This document shows positions 43,312-52,060 of a stretch of 64,000 nt of DNA, one piece after another (the stretch's first letter is position 1; every line of letters begins with the position of its first letter). The stretch is from positions 10,354,001 through 10,418,000 of the forward strand of contig NZ_CP192063.1 of assembly GCF_050942425.1 (NCBI RefSeq). The letters are read 5' to 3'. The DNA is from Actinoallomurus sp050942425 (GTDB taxonomy: Bacteria > Actinomycetota > Actinomycetes > Streptosporangiales > Streptosporangiaceae). Position numbers and translations under genes: made by a program. The notes under the pieces were generated by a model, which was not told the origin of the DNA, did not search any database, and saw only the letters and a list, made by a program, of their open reading frames with translations.

Positions 43312-44808
43312 TCAGCGGACCTGGTAGTTGGGGGCTTCTACCGTCATCTGGATGTCGTGCGGGTGGCTCTCCCGCAGGCCCGCCCCGGTGATCGGCATCA
43401 GCACGCCGTTGGCCTTCAGGTCGGCGACGGTGCGCGAGCCGGTGTACCACATGGCCTGGCGCAGGCCGCCGATGAGCTGGTGGCCGACGGCCGCGACCGG
43501 ACCCCGGTAGGGCACCTGGCCCTCGATGCCCTCGGGGATCAGCTTGTCCTCGCTGGCGACCGTGTCCTGGGAGTAGCGGTCCTTGCTGAACGACCCGCCG
43601 CGCTCGCGGTTCTTCATCGCGCCGAGCGAGCCCATGCCCCGGTAGGTCTTGTACTGCTTGCCGTTGATGAAGATCAGCTCGCCGGGGCTCTCCTCGCAGC
43701 CCGCGAGCAGCGATCCCAGCATCACCGTGTCGGCGCCCGCGGCGATCGCCTTGGCGATGTCGCCGGAGTACTGCAGGCCGCCGTCGCCGATCACCGGCAC
43801 CCCGGCGGGGGCGCACGCCAGCGCGGCCTCGTAGATCGCGGTCACCTGGGGAGCGCCGACACCGGCGACCACGCGCGTCGTACAGATGGAGCCCGGGCCG
43901 ACGCCGACCTTCACCGCGTCGGCACCCGCGTCGACGAGCGCCTGCGCCCCGGCCCTGGTCGCGATGTTGCCGGCGATGACGTCGACGTGGCTGTTGGCCT
44001 TGAGCTTGGCGACCATGTCGATCATGCCGCGCGAGTGACCGTGCGCGGTGTCCACCACCAGCGCGTCGACGCCCGCCTCGATCAGCGCCTTGGCGCGCTG
44101 CTCGGCCTCCGGCCCCACGCCGACGCCCGCGCCGACGACGAGCCGACCGGCCGCGTCCTTCGTCGCCAAGGGGTACTGCTCGCTCTTCGTGAAGTCCTTC
44201 ACCGTGATCAGGCCGCGCAGCCGGCCGGCGCCGTCGACGAGCGGGAGCTTCTCCACCTTGTTGGCGCGCAGCAACCCGAACGCCTCGTCACGGGAGACCC
44301 CGACCGGCGCGGTGACCAGCGGCATCTTGGTCATCACCTCGCGCACCGGGCGCGCGGCGTCCGTCTCGAAGCGCATGTCCCGGTTCGTGACGATGCCGAC
44401 GAGGACGCCGTCGGCGTCGGTCACCGGGACACCGGAGATGCGGTAGTGGGCGCACAGCGCCTCGACGTCGGCGAGCGTGTCGTCCGGCGAACAGGTCACC
44501 GGGTTGTTGACCATGCCCGCCTCGGAGCGCTTGACGAGGTCGACCTGCTGGGCCTGCTCGTCGATCGGCAGGTTGCGGTGCAGCACGCCGAGGCCGCCCT
44601 GCCGCGCCATGGCGACGGCCATCCGCGCCTCGGTGACGGTGTCCATCGCCGCGGACACCAGCGGGATGCGCAACGTGATCGACCGCGACAGGCGCGTCGT
44701 CGTGTCGGCGTCACCCGGCGCGAGATCGGAGTACGCGGGCACGAGCAGCACGTCGTCGTACGTGAGGCCCTGCGGGGCGAACTTGGCGGACTCGGGCGCG
44801 GAAGTCAT
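43312..44808 (-). CDS. guaB: IMP dehydrogenase
   Basis: 498 aa from the ATG at 44808; ATGs at 44814 and 44817 are alternatives. The catalytic loop GPGSICTTRVV carries the active Cys. Two CBS domains are inserted at about residues 95-210 (GMVNNPVTCSPDDTLADVEA, VREVMTKMPLVTAPVGVSR). GDGGLQYSGDIAKAIAAGAD is the phosphate-binding region. It converts IMP to XMP, and GuaA then makes GMP. Divergent from the DUF5319 gene. Confidence 0.97.
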   Translation of the reverse strand: MTSAPESAKFAPQGLTYDDVLLVPAYSDLAPGDADTTTRLSRSITLRIPLVSAAMDTVTEARMAVAMARQGGLGVLHRNLPIDEQAQQVDLVKRSEAGMVNNPVTCSPDDTLADVEALCAHYRISGVPVTDADGVLVGIVTNRDMRFETDAARPVREVMTKMPLVTAPVGVSRDEAFGLLRANKVEKLPLVDGAGRLRGLITVKDFTKSEQYPLATKDAAGRLVVGAGVGVGPEAEQRAKALIEAGVDALVVDTAHGHSRGMIDMVAKLKANSHVDVIAGNIATRAGAQALVDAGADAVKVGVGPGSICTTRVVAGVGAPQVTAIYEAALACAPAGVPVIGDGGLQYSGDIAKAIAAGADTVMLGSLLAGCEESPGELIFINGKQYKTYRGMGSLGAMKNRERGGSFSKDRYSQDTVASEDKLIPEGIEGQVPYRGPVAAVGHQLIGGLRQAMWYTGSRTVADLKANGVLMPITGAGLRESHPHDIQMTVEAPNYQVR

Positions 44809-44946
44809 GGGCATCATCCGGAAAGGGTCGCGGTGTCGGGCCTGATCAGCGGAGCGTTGACCCCATCCTAGTCGGGGCCTCCTAACGCCCGCGAAGGGTC
44901 GCGACAAGGAACGAATCGGCGGCCGTTACTCGGGTAGCGTGGGTTT

Positions 44947-45333
44947 GTGCACGATGACGCTCCGCTCGACCCGTTCGCGAACGATCCCGAGGATCCGGCC
45001 GCCGCGCTCGGCGATCCGAGCGACGAGACCGCTCCGCTGAGCACGACGGAGCGGGAGGACGTGCTGGCCGACCTCGCCGACCTGGAGGTCTTCCGCGCCC
45101 TGCTCGAGCCGCTGGGCATCAAGGGGCTGACCGTCGACTGCGGCGACTGCGGCAGGGCCCACCACATCGACTGGGATCTCCTGCACGGCAACCTGCGTCA
45201 CCTGCTCGACGAGGGGCTGCCCCGCGTCCACGAGCCCGCGATCGCCGCCGCCCCGGAGGACTACGTCAGCTGGGAGTACGCCCGCGGCTACGTGGACGGC
45301 GTCATCGACAGTGAGGAAGGCCACTCGAACTGA
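44947..45333 (+). CDS. DUF5319 protein (conserved in actinobacteria)
   Basis: 128 aa from the GTG at 44947. No ribosome site is visible, and the start could be leaderless (TAGCGT lies 6-7 nt upstream). The core has CGDCGRAHHIDWDLLHGNLR, with a CxxC pair that may bind metal, and ends in WEYARGYVDGVIDSEEGHS. This gene is fixed between guaB and rsdA/sigD in mycobacteria and here. Function unknown. Confidence 0.88.
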   Translation: MHDDAPLDPFANDPEDPAAALGDPSDETAPLSTTEREDVLADLADLEVFRALLEPLGIKGLTVDCGDCGRAHHIDWDLLHGNLRHLLDEGLPRVHEPAIAAAPEDYVSWEYARGYVDGVIDSEEGHSN

Positions 45334-45348
45334 GGGGCCGAGGGCCTG

Positions 45349-46137
45349 CTACCGGTGGTCGTGATCCCCTGACGCGCGGCCGGTCTTCGACGAGCGCTTC
45401 TCGGACGTGAGGTCGCGGCGCCGCGATTGGTCGGGGTCCGTGGCGGACGTCTCGCCCGACGGATTCGACGTGGTGGGGGACGTGGACGGGCTCGGGGTGG
45501 AGCCGGTCGGCGCGCTCGGGGACGTCGTCGGCGACGAGCTGGTCGAGTGCCCATGCTTCGGACCGCTCGGGAGGGGATGCGTCGGCCCGAAGTAGCTGCG
45601 GGGGTGTCCCTTCGCCGGGGTTCCCGCAGGCGGTTTCGTCGGCGCTTCGGACGGCTTCGTCCCGGACGGGCGGGGTGACGCGGTGGGCGTACGGCCGGCG
45701 GACGGACGCGCTGCGCCGGGGAACGCCCGGACCACCGACTCGAGGCGAGCCCTGGAGCGTTCCGAGATCTCGCGGCGGGCCGAAGGCGCGTGGGCCTTCG
45801 GCTCGTGATCGCCTCCGCCGCCCGCGACGGCGGCGCCGGCCGACGTCAACAGGACCGTGACCGCGCCGAACGTGACGAACGCCCGGACGACCGGGCGGCC
45901 TGACGTCTTCGATCCCCCGCACGACACACGCGGCGGAGGCGCCGGCAGTGGCGGCGCGCCCGCGTCGACATCGGCGGCCAGGGCGGCCAGCAGGCGCCCG
46001 GCCGGATCGTCGGACGGCCCGAATCCGGCACCCGGATCGGTGATGCGGCGCCCGGAGAGAGCGTCGAACAGATCGCCGCTACGGCTGATCTCACTGAGGT
46101 CGAGCGGCTCGGGAGTGGCGGTACCCCCACCGGTCAA
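45349..46137 (-). CDS. rsdA: Anti-sigma-D factor RsdA-like membrane protein
   Basis: 262 aa from the TTG at 46137, which overlaps the sigma gene stop as TTGA. Residues 12-31 (LDLSEISRSGDLFDALSGRR) match the SigD-binding helix of RsdA. A single membrane helix (FVTFGAVTVLLTSAGAAVAG) lies near residue 95. The outside tail is rich in Pro, Thr and Ser. It should hold the co-encoded sigma factor at the membrane until proteolysis. Confidence 0.85.
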   Translation of the reverse strand: MTGGGTATPEPLDLSEISRSGDLFDALSGRRITDPGAGFGPSDDPAGRLLAALAADVDAGAPPLPAPPPRVSCGGSKTSGRPVVRAFVTFGAVTVLLTSAGAAVAGGGGDHEPKAHAPSARREISERSRARLESVVRAFPGAARPSAGRTPTASPRPSGTKPSEAPTKPPAGTPAKGHPRSYFGPTHPLPSGPKHGHSTSSSPTTSPSAPTGSTPSPSTSPTTSNPSGETSATDPDQSRRRDLTSEKRSSKTGRASGDHDHR

Positions 46138-46772
46138 GCGATCGACTCCTCACTCGCCATCGCTCGAAGACGGGCGAGAGCCCGGTGCTGGGCGACGCGG
46201 ACGGCCCCGGCTGACATGCCCAGTACATTACCGGTCTCCTCGGCGGACAGACCCGCCACCACCCGCAGAAGCACCAATTCCTTCTGATGATCCGGCAACC
46301 GGTCGAGAAGGTCCCGCGCGCGTTCGGCCTCGATGTAGCGGACGACCGTCTCCTCGGGTCCCGGCCGCTCGTCCGGGCCGTCGGGCAGGTCCTCGGTGGG
46401 CACGGCGGCACGGATCGCGCTGCGCATCGCATCCGCGATCTTGTGCGACGCGATGCCGAAGACGAACGAGGCGAACGGCCGGCCCATGTCGCGGTAGCGC
46501 GGCAGCGCCCCGAGCACGGCGATGCACACCTCTTGGGCCACGTCGTCCGCGATGTGGTACTGCCCCGACACCCGGCCGAGCCGCGCCCGGCAGTAGCGCA
46601 CGACCATGGGGCGGACCCGCCCGATCAGGGACTCGACCGCCTCCGCGTCGCCTTGGACGGCAAGGCTCGTGAGTTCCCTGAGCTCGTTGTCGTCCGCTTT
46701 CGCCGGACGTCTCCCCCGTATTTCGTCGGCAGCACCCCGAACCGCGGCCCCGGCGATCGCTCCCTCGGTCAC
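46134..46772 (-). CDS. sigD: ECF sigma factor SigD/ShbA
   Basis: 212 aa from the GTG at 46772. Sigma region 2 includes DVAQEVCIAVLGALPRYRDM and PFASFVFGIASHKIADAMR; region 4 is GLSAEETGNVLGMSAGAVRV plus AQHRALARLRAM. Genomic neighbours (rsdA, DUF5319, guaB) identify it as the SigD/ShbA orthologue. In Streptomyces, ShbA is needed to transcribe the principal sigma factor gene hrdB. Coupled to rsdA by the TTGA overlap. Confidence 0.92.
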   Translation of the reverse strand: MTEGAIAGAAVRGAADEIRGRRPAKADDNELRELTSLAVQGDAEAVESLIGRVRPMVVRYCRARLGRVSGQYHIADDVAQEVCIAVLGALPRYRDMGRPFASFVFGIASHKIADAMRSAIRAAVPTEDLPDGPDERPGPEETVVRYIEAERARDLLDRLPDHQKELVLLRVVAGLSAEETGNVLGMSAGAVRVAQHRALARLRAMASEESIA

Positions 46773-46915
46773 GAAAGCATGATGCCCACCGAGATCGCGC
46801 CTGTCTCCATCGTTGATGACAACGGAATGGTCACAGTACTGATCCCGACCCGCCTTTATCTCTCACCGTGACCGAATGACTACGGAGAGTCAGAGAATGG
46901 ACGTCCTGGAACGAC

Positions 46916-46950
46916 GGATGCCCCCGCCATTGTCCATGGCGAGGGCATCC
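46916..46950 (-). terminator. Terminator of the groESL operon
   Basis: GGATGCCCCCGCCAT (46916-46930) pairs with ATGGCGAGGGCATCC (46936-46950) with one mismatch, around a TGTCC loop. It is 37 bp beyond the groEL stop. Confidence 0.82.
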
Positions 46951-46986
46951 GCGATCCGCCGGCCGTCGTACCGGCCGTACCGATGA

Positions 46987-48609
46987 TCAGTGGCCGTGAC
47001 CGTGGCCGTGGCCGCCCGCGGCGGCGTCCGGCTCTTCCTCCGGCTTGTCCGCGACCAGCGCCTCGGTCGTGAGCAGCATGCCGGCGATCGACGCGGCGTT
47101 GCTGACCGCGGAGCGGGTCACCTTGACCGGGTCGATGACGCCCTGGGCGATCAGGTCGCCGTACTCCCCGGTCGCGGCGTTGAAGCCGGAGCCGACCGGC
47201 AGCGCCTCGACCTTGGAGACCACGACGTAGCCCTCGTTGCCGCCGTTCTCGGCGATCCAGCGCTGCGGCTCGACCAGCGCGCGGCGGACGGCCTCCGCGC
47301 CGGTGGCCTCGTCACCGGACAGTCCGAGCGCGTCGAAGCCCTCCTTGGCGACGTGCACGAGCGCGCTGCCGCCGCCGGAGACGATGCCCTCCTCGATCGC
47401 CGCGCGGGTGGCGGAGATGGCGTCCTCGAGACGGTGCTTCTTCTCCTTCAGCTCCACCTCGGTGGCGGCGCCGACGCGCAGCACGCAGACGCCCCCGGCC
47501 AGCTTCGCCAGGCGCTCCTGCAGCTTCTCGCGGTCCCAGTCGGAGTCGCTGCCCTCGATCTCGCGGCGGATCTGACGGATCCGGTCCTCGATCGCGGCCG
47601 CCTCGCCCTCGCCGTCGACGACGGTGGTGGCGTCCTTGGTGACGGTCACCCGCCGGGCGCGGCCCAGCACGTCGAGGTCGACGCTGTCGAGCTTGAGGCC
47701 GACGGCGTCGGTGACGACCTGGCCGCCGGTGAGGACGGCCATGTCCTCCAGCATCGCCTTCCGGCGGTCACCGAAGCCCGGCGCCTTGACCGCGACGCTG
47801 ACGAACGTGCCGCGCAGTTTGTTCTGCACCAGGAGCGCGAGGGCCTCGCCCTCGACGTCCTCGGCGACGATCAGCAGCGGCTTACGGGTCTGAGCGACCT
47901 TCTCGGCCAGCGGCAGGAACTCCGTGACGTTGGAGATCTTGCCGTCGTGGATGAGGATGTAGGCGTCCTCGAGGACCGCCTCCATCCGCTCCGGGTCGGT
48001 CACCATGTACGGCGACAGGTAGCCCTTGTCGAACTGGAGGCCCTCGGTGAACTCCAGCTCCAGGCCCATCGTGTGGGCCTCCTCGACGGTGATCACACCG
48101 TCCTTGCCCACCTTGTCGAACGCCTCGGCGATGAGCTCACCGATCTTGGCGTCCTGGGCGGAGATGGTCGCGACGTGCGCGATCGACTCCTTGTCGTCGA
48201 CCTCGCGGGCCGACTTGAGCAGCTGCTCGGCGACGTAGTTGGCGGCGGCGTCGATGCCCCGCTTGAGGTTGATCGGCGACGCGCCGGCGGCGACGTTGCG
48301 CAGCCCCTCGCGGACGAGCGCCTGCGCCAGGACCGTCGCGGTGGTGGTGCCGTCACCCGCGATGTCGTTGGTCTTGGTGGCGACCTCCTTGGCGAGCTGC
48401 GCGCCAAGGTTCTCGTACGGGTCGTCGAGCTCCACCTCACGGGCGATGGTGACGCCGTCGTTCGTGATGGTGGGGGCGCCCCACTTCTTGTCGATGACGA
48501 CGTTGCGGCCACGCGGGCCGATCGTCACCTTGACGGCGTCCGCGAGGGCGTTGACGCCGCGCTCAAGGGCGCGGCGCGCGTCCTCGTCGAACTCCAGGAT
48601 CTTCGGCAT
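46987..48609 (-). CDS. groEL1: 60-kDa chaperonin GroEL1 type
   Basis: 540 aa from the ATG at 48609. Standard GroEL features: GPRGRNVVIDKKWGAPTITN, the GDGTTTATVLAQAL ATP site and GGGSALVHV. The C-terminus is His-rich (GGHGHGHGH) instead of the GGM tail, the mark of the actinobacterial GroEL1 clade next to groES. GroEL1 paralogues in mycobacteria have roles outside bulk folding and bind metals through this tail. A second groEL is expected elsewhere in the genome. Confidence 0.97.
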   Translation of the reverse strand: MPKILEFDEDARRALERGVNALADAVKVTIGPRGRNVVIDKKWGAPTITNDGVTIAREVELDDPYENLGAQLAKEVATKTNDIAGDGTTTATVLAQALVREGLRNVAAGASPINLKRGIDAAANYVAEQLLKSAREVDDKESIAHVATISAQDAKIGELIAEAFDKVGKDGVITVEEAHTMGLELEFTEGLQFDKGYLSPYMVTDPERMEAVLEDAYILIHDGKISNVTEFLPLAEKVAQTRKPLLIVAEDVEGEALALLVQNKLRGTFVSVAVKAPGFGDRRKAMLEDMAVLTGGQVVTDAVGLKLDSVDLDVLGRARRVTVTKDATTVVDGEGEAAAIEDRIRQIRREIEGSDSDWDREKLQERLAKLAGGVCVLRVGAATEVELKEKKHRLEDAISATRAAIEEGIVSGGGSALVHVAKEGFDALGLSGDEATGAEAVRRALVEPQRWIAENGGNEGYVVVSKVEALPVGSGFNAATGEYGDLIAQGVIDPVKVTRSAVSNAASIAGMLLTTEALVADKPEEEPDAAAGGHGHGHGH

Positions 48610-48697
48610 TGGGAAGCTCCAAGTATGGGTGTCCGTGGACGTGCACAGCCCCGGCCGCCCTCACAGGGGACGACCGGGGCAGCGCATCTCGTGGGTC

Positions 48698-49009
48698 TTA
48701 CTTCTCGACGACGGCGAGCACGTCGCGGGCCGACAGCACGAGGTACTCCTCGTTGTTGTACTTGACCTCGGTGCCGCCGTACTTGCTGTAGAGGACGACG
48801 TCCCCGACCTTGACGTCGAGCGGGACGCGCTTCTCGCCCTTGTCGTCGAAGCGACCCGGCCCGACGGCGAGAACGGTGCCCTCCTGGGGCTTCTCCTTCG
48901 CCGTGTCGGGAATCACCAGACCCGACGCGGTGGTCTGCTCGGCCTCAAGGGGCTGGACGACGATGCGGTCCTCGAGCGGCTTGAGAACAACCTTGGTGGC
49001 GGTCGACAC
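48698..49009 (-). CDS. groES: 10-kDa co-chaperonin GroES
   Basis: 103 aa from the GTG at 49009 (GGAAGG 7 nt upstream). Core sequence VVLKPLEDRIVVQPLEAEQT, mobile-loop TASGLVIPDTAKEKPQ and roof region PGRFDDKGEKR are all present. It forms the lid of the chaperonin. First gene of the groESL operon, 88 bp upstream of groEL, under a CIRCE element. Confidence 0.97.
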   Translation of the reverse strand: MSTATKVVLKPLEDRIVVQPLEAEQTTASGLVIPDTAKEKPQEGTVLAVGPGRFDDKGEKRVPLDVKVGDVVLYSKYGGTEVKYNNEEYLVLSARDVLAVVEK

Positions 49010-49125
49010 GATCTGACCTTCCCCTTCGATTGCGTATCCTCGGCCGACCGGATCGGCCAGCCGCATGTTGGAGACGCGACCACGGTGGCCTGCCGTCGCG
49101 GGTGCCAGACCAGCCTGTCGCTTGA

Positions 49126-49152
49126 TTGGCACTCTCATGGGGAGAGTGCCAA
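49126..49152 (-). promoter_or_regulatory. CIRCE operator (HrcA-binding) of groESL
   Basis: TTGGCACTC (49126-49134), 9 nt, GAGTGCCAA (49144-49152). A perfect 9-9-9 inverted repeat matching the CIRCE consensus (TTAGCACTC-N9-GAGTGCTAA) with one symmetric change per half, 117 bp upstream of groES. Confidence 0.95.
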
Positions 49153-49216
49153 GTTGGAGATTATGCCGTGGCCGGGAACGCGTCAACACGGCCCCCCGTG
49201 CACCGCCGACCTGTCG

Positions 49217-50056
49217 TTATATGCGGCATTCGTCAAAGCTTGCCCGGCGGTCCGGCACGGCCGACAGCCACCCACCCCAAGCCCGCCGGTGACCCGGTAC
49301 GGCCGGCGCCCCGCCCGGCCGGCAGCCCGCCAGTAACCGGCACGATCCGCGCCCTGCCCGGCCTACGGTCCGCCTGGTGGCACCCGGTACGGATGGCACC
49401 CTGCCCAGCCCACGGTTCGCCTGACGGCCTGGCGAAGTCCGCGCCCCCCAACCCCCTGCCCCGCCTTCTGGCCCAACACGATCCGCACCCACCCGGCCTG
49501 CGCTCCCCCTGATGGCACCCTGCCCAGCCCACGGTTCGCCTAGTGGCCCGGAACGGTCCGCACCCACCCGGCCCACGCCCGCCCAGCGGCCCGGTACCGC
49601 CCCGCGCACACCCAGCCCACGACCCGCCCAGTGGCCCGGGTACGGCCCGCGCCCACCCCGCGACGCGGTCACCCAATACGGCCACCCACCCGACCCACTC
49701 CCGTCCAGCCCCCGGTACGACCTGCGGCTACCCGTCCCACGGCCCGCCCGGCAACCCGGTACCGCCCAGCCCACGACCCGCCCAGCGGCCCAGGTACGGC
49801 CCGCGCCTGCCCCACGACGCGCCCGGTCACCCGATACAGCCCGCACCCGCCCGACCCACGGCCCGCCCGGCGACCCGGCATGGTCCGCCTCCACCCGGCC
49901 ACAGCCCGCCCGACGACCCGGTACCGTCGCCGCCCCGCCCGGCCCGCCCCGGAGCCCGGCACGGCCCGCAGCCCGGCACGGTCCGTGTACGTCCAGCCCA
50001 CGGCCCGTCCGGTGGGCCGGTACGGTTCACGGCCGCGCGGCCACTACGGTCGTCGG
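49217..50056. repeat. 840-bp C-rich degenerate tandem repeat
   Basis: The + strand is strongly C-rich and poor in purine runs. A unit of about 38-44 bp recurs roughly twenty times, its core being ACGACCCGCCCAGCGGCCC followed by GGTACCGCCC-type and CAGCCC-type blocks. Frames are open in several phases on both strands with repetitive products, so they are not treated as genes. It fills the gap between groES and the methyltransferase gene. Confidence 0.85.
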
Positions 50057-51259
50057 GTGGACATCGCCGCATTTCAGGGGCTGCTCACCCCCGAAGGCCA
50101 GGAGCTCCTCGGCGAGATCGGCGCCGCCGACGTCGACGAGAGCACACTCCTTGCCACCGCCTCCCGGCTCCGCGCCCGCCACCCCGCGGAGCTGGTCGGC
50201 GCCGCGCTCACGCAGGCCCGGCTCCGCGTGCGCGGGCGGGCCAAGTTCGGGGCCGACGCGGACCGCATGTACTTCACGCCGCAGGGGCTCGAGCAGGCGA
50301 CCCGGGCCGGTGTCGCCCGGCACCGGGCGCGGCGGTTCGCCGACCGGCTCGGCGGCCTCGACCCGCGCGGCACGGTGCTCGACCTGGGCTGCGGCATCGG
50401 CGGCGATCTGCTGGCGCGCGCCGGCGCGGGCGTCGGTGGCCTCGGCGTGGAGCTGGACCCGCTCACCGCCGCCGTCGCCCAGGCGAACCTTCGTGCCTTC
50501 GCCCTGGAGGACCTGGCGGACGTACGGCCGGGCGACGCGACCGCTCAGGACCCGGACGGGCACGCCGCGGTCTTCGCCGACCCCGGACGCCGAACCTCCC
50601 GCGGGCGGGTCTTCGACCCGGAGGCGTACCTGCCGCCGCTGGGCACGGTGCTCGCCATCGCCGGACGGGCGCCCGGCGGCTGCGTCAAGGTGGCGCCGGG
50701 CATTCCCCACGAGGCCGTGCCCCCGGGCGCGGAGGCCGAATGGATCTCCGACGGCGGCGAGGTGAAGGAGGCGGCGCTGTGGCTGGGCGACCTGGCGGAC
50801 GACGTACGACGCCGGGCGACCGTCCTGCGGCCGGGCCGGGAGACCGCCACTCTGACGGCTGAGCCCGATCTCGGGCCGCCCCCTATCGCCGGCTGGCGCC
50901 GCTATCTGTACGAACCGGACGGCGCGGTGGTCCGGGCGCACCTGGTGGCCGAGGTCGCGGCCCGGCTCGACGGGGCGCTGGCCGACCCGCGGATCGCCTA
51001 CATCACCTCGGACGCGCTGCTGGCGACGCCGTTCGCCCGGCCGTACGAGATCCTGGACGTCCTGCCATTCGCGGTGAAGCGGGTACGGGCGGCGCTGCGC
51101 GAGCACCGGACGGGCACCCTGACGATCAAGAAGCGCGGCTTCGCGGGCGACATCGAACGGCTACGCCGCGACCTGCACACAGACGGCACCGAGGAACGCG
51201 TCCTCGTGCTCACCCGCGTGGGCGACGCCCCGACCGCCCTCATCTGCCGCGAGGCATGA
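50057..51259 (+). CDS. THUMP-like domain class I SAM methyltransferase
   Basis: 400 aa from the GTG at 50057 (VDIAAFQGLLTPEGQELL). Residues 1-95 form the family's N-terminal helical region, and motif I is VLDLGCGIGGDLLA. HAAVFADPGRRTSRG resembles an extended DPPR-type active-site loop. The C-terminal part (about 320-400) is a THUMP_like domain ending KKRGFAGDIERLRRDLH. Family members are predicted nucleic-acid or small-molecule methyltransferases; the substrate is unknown. Confidence 0.85.
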   Translation: MDIAAFQGLLTPEGQELLGEIGAADVDESTLLATASRLRARHPAELVGAALTQARLRVRGRAKFGADADRMYFTPQGLEQATRAGVARHRARRFADRLGGLDPRGTVLDLGCGIGGDLLARAGAGVGGLGVELDPLTAAVAQANLRAFALEDLADVRPGDATAQDPDGHAAVFADPGRRTSRGRVFDPEAYLPPLGTVLAIAGRAPGGCVKVAPGIPHEAVPPGAEAEWISDGGEVKEAALWLGDLADDVRRRATVLRPGRETATLTAEPDLGPPPIAGWRRYLYEPDGAVVRAHLVAEVAARLDGALADPRIAYITSDALLATPFARPYEILDVLPFAVKRVRAALREHRTGTLTIKKRGFAGDIERLRRDLHTDGTEERVLVLTRVGDAPTALICREA

Positions 51260-51684
51260 ACGAAACGACGCCGGGCACCGGAGGGGCGGTCCGGCCGTGG
51301 CGACACCCGGCGGTCGCCGCACGAACGTAGGCCGCGCGGTACGCGGCGCAGGACGCGAGGCATGCGGGACGCGGCGCGCGCGGCACCGGACAGCGGCGGG
51401 TGGCGCCGCGCAGGGGGACTTGCGGGATCCGGCGCGAGCGGGACGCGGGGCAAGCGGGACGCGGGGCAAGCGGGACGCGGGGCAAGCGGGACGCGGGGCG
51501 AGTAGGGCGCGGAGGAACTGGGGCGCGGCTGCGGGGACGTGTGGGTGGGCGACACGCCAGAGTCCGGCAAAGACCACGGTCGCGACCGTGTCCGGCTGAC
51601 TACTCTTGGCGACCGGAAGGCCGCGCCGCGGGCGCGATGACGGGTGCGCGCCGGGCGGGCGCGGGCGAACACGGGGGGCGAACG
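51260..51684. other. 425-bp intergenic stretch with local repeats
   Basis: No gene is supported. It is very G-rich on the + strand, in contrast to the C-rich repeat 1.2 kb upstream, and holds the four-copy 16-bp tandem at 51439-51502. Open frames on both strands are low-complexity shadows. Confidence 0.5.
51439..51502 (+). repeat. Four tandem copies of a 16-bp unit
   Basis: CGGGACGCGGGGCAAG repeats exactly at 51439, 51455 and 51471, with a fourth copy ending GCGAG at 51487-51502. Looser copies precede it. Confidence 0.9.
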
Positions 51685-51900
51685 ATGGCCGACGCCGTAC
51701 TGCGGTGTCCGAAGTGCGGTGCCGGAATGGTGACTTTCCAGCGAGGCGGCATCGTGTTCGAGGAGTGCTCCCGCTGCCGTGGGGTGTTCCTCGGGCGCGG
51801 GGAGCTCGACCGCCTGATCTGGCGCGGCACCGGGCAGGTCGCCACCGTCTGCGGCCCTCCGGCGGGGCTTTCGTACGAGGGCCGACACCGTCGCGCCTGA
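51685..51900 (+). CDS. TFIIB-type zinc-ribbon protein
   Basis: 71 aa from the ATG at 51685 (GGGGGG 7 nt upstream). A single zf-TFIIB domain: CPKCGAGMVTF, then CSRCRGVFLGRGELDRLI, giving a CxxC...CxxC zinc site. Common small actinobacterial family of unknown role, possibly protein- or DNA-binding. Confidence 0.85.
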   Translation: MADAVLRCPKCGAGMVTFQRGGIVFEECSRCRGVFLGRGELDRLIWRGTGQVATVCGPPAGLSYEGRHRRA

Positions 51901-52060
51901 AAAGGGCAATTTGCCGTAGGCGGCTAAGAATCTCTTTTCCCTGAATTTCTTTTCTTCGGCTCGATGACCTTGGTTCGCTCAATAGAGTGTCTCCTCGCGA
52001 TCCACGCCGCTGCCATTTCCGCGCGTAGATCGGCGGCACGGCAAACGAAGGAGCACCCGG

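Noticed and set aside
42070..44871. 933-codon open frame on the + strand
   Set aside because: It is antisense to guaB and guaB3, which have full domain structure. A long antisense frame is normal in GC-rich DNA.
46773..46986. whiB3 as in mycobacteria between sigD and groEL
   Set aside because: No CxxC-containing WhiB-like frame is present in this gap.
49217..50056. Several long ORFs in the C-rich region
   Set aside because: They encode repetitive products in more than one phase on both strands, as expected for tandem repeats.
49217..50056. CRISPR array
   Set aside because: Units are degenerate, C-rich and contiguous, with no unique spacers and no cas genes nearby.
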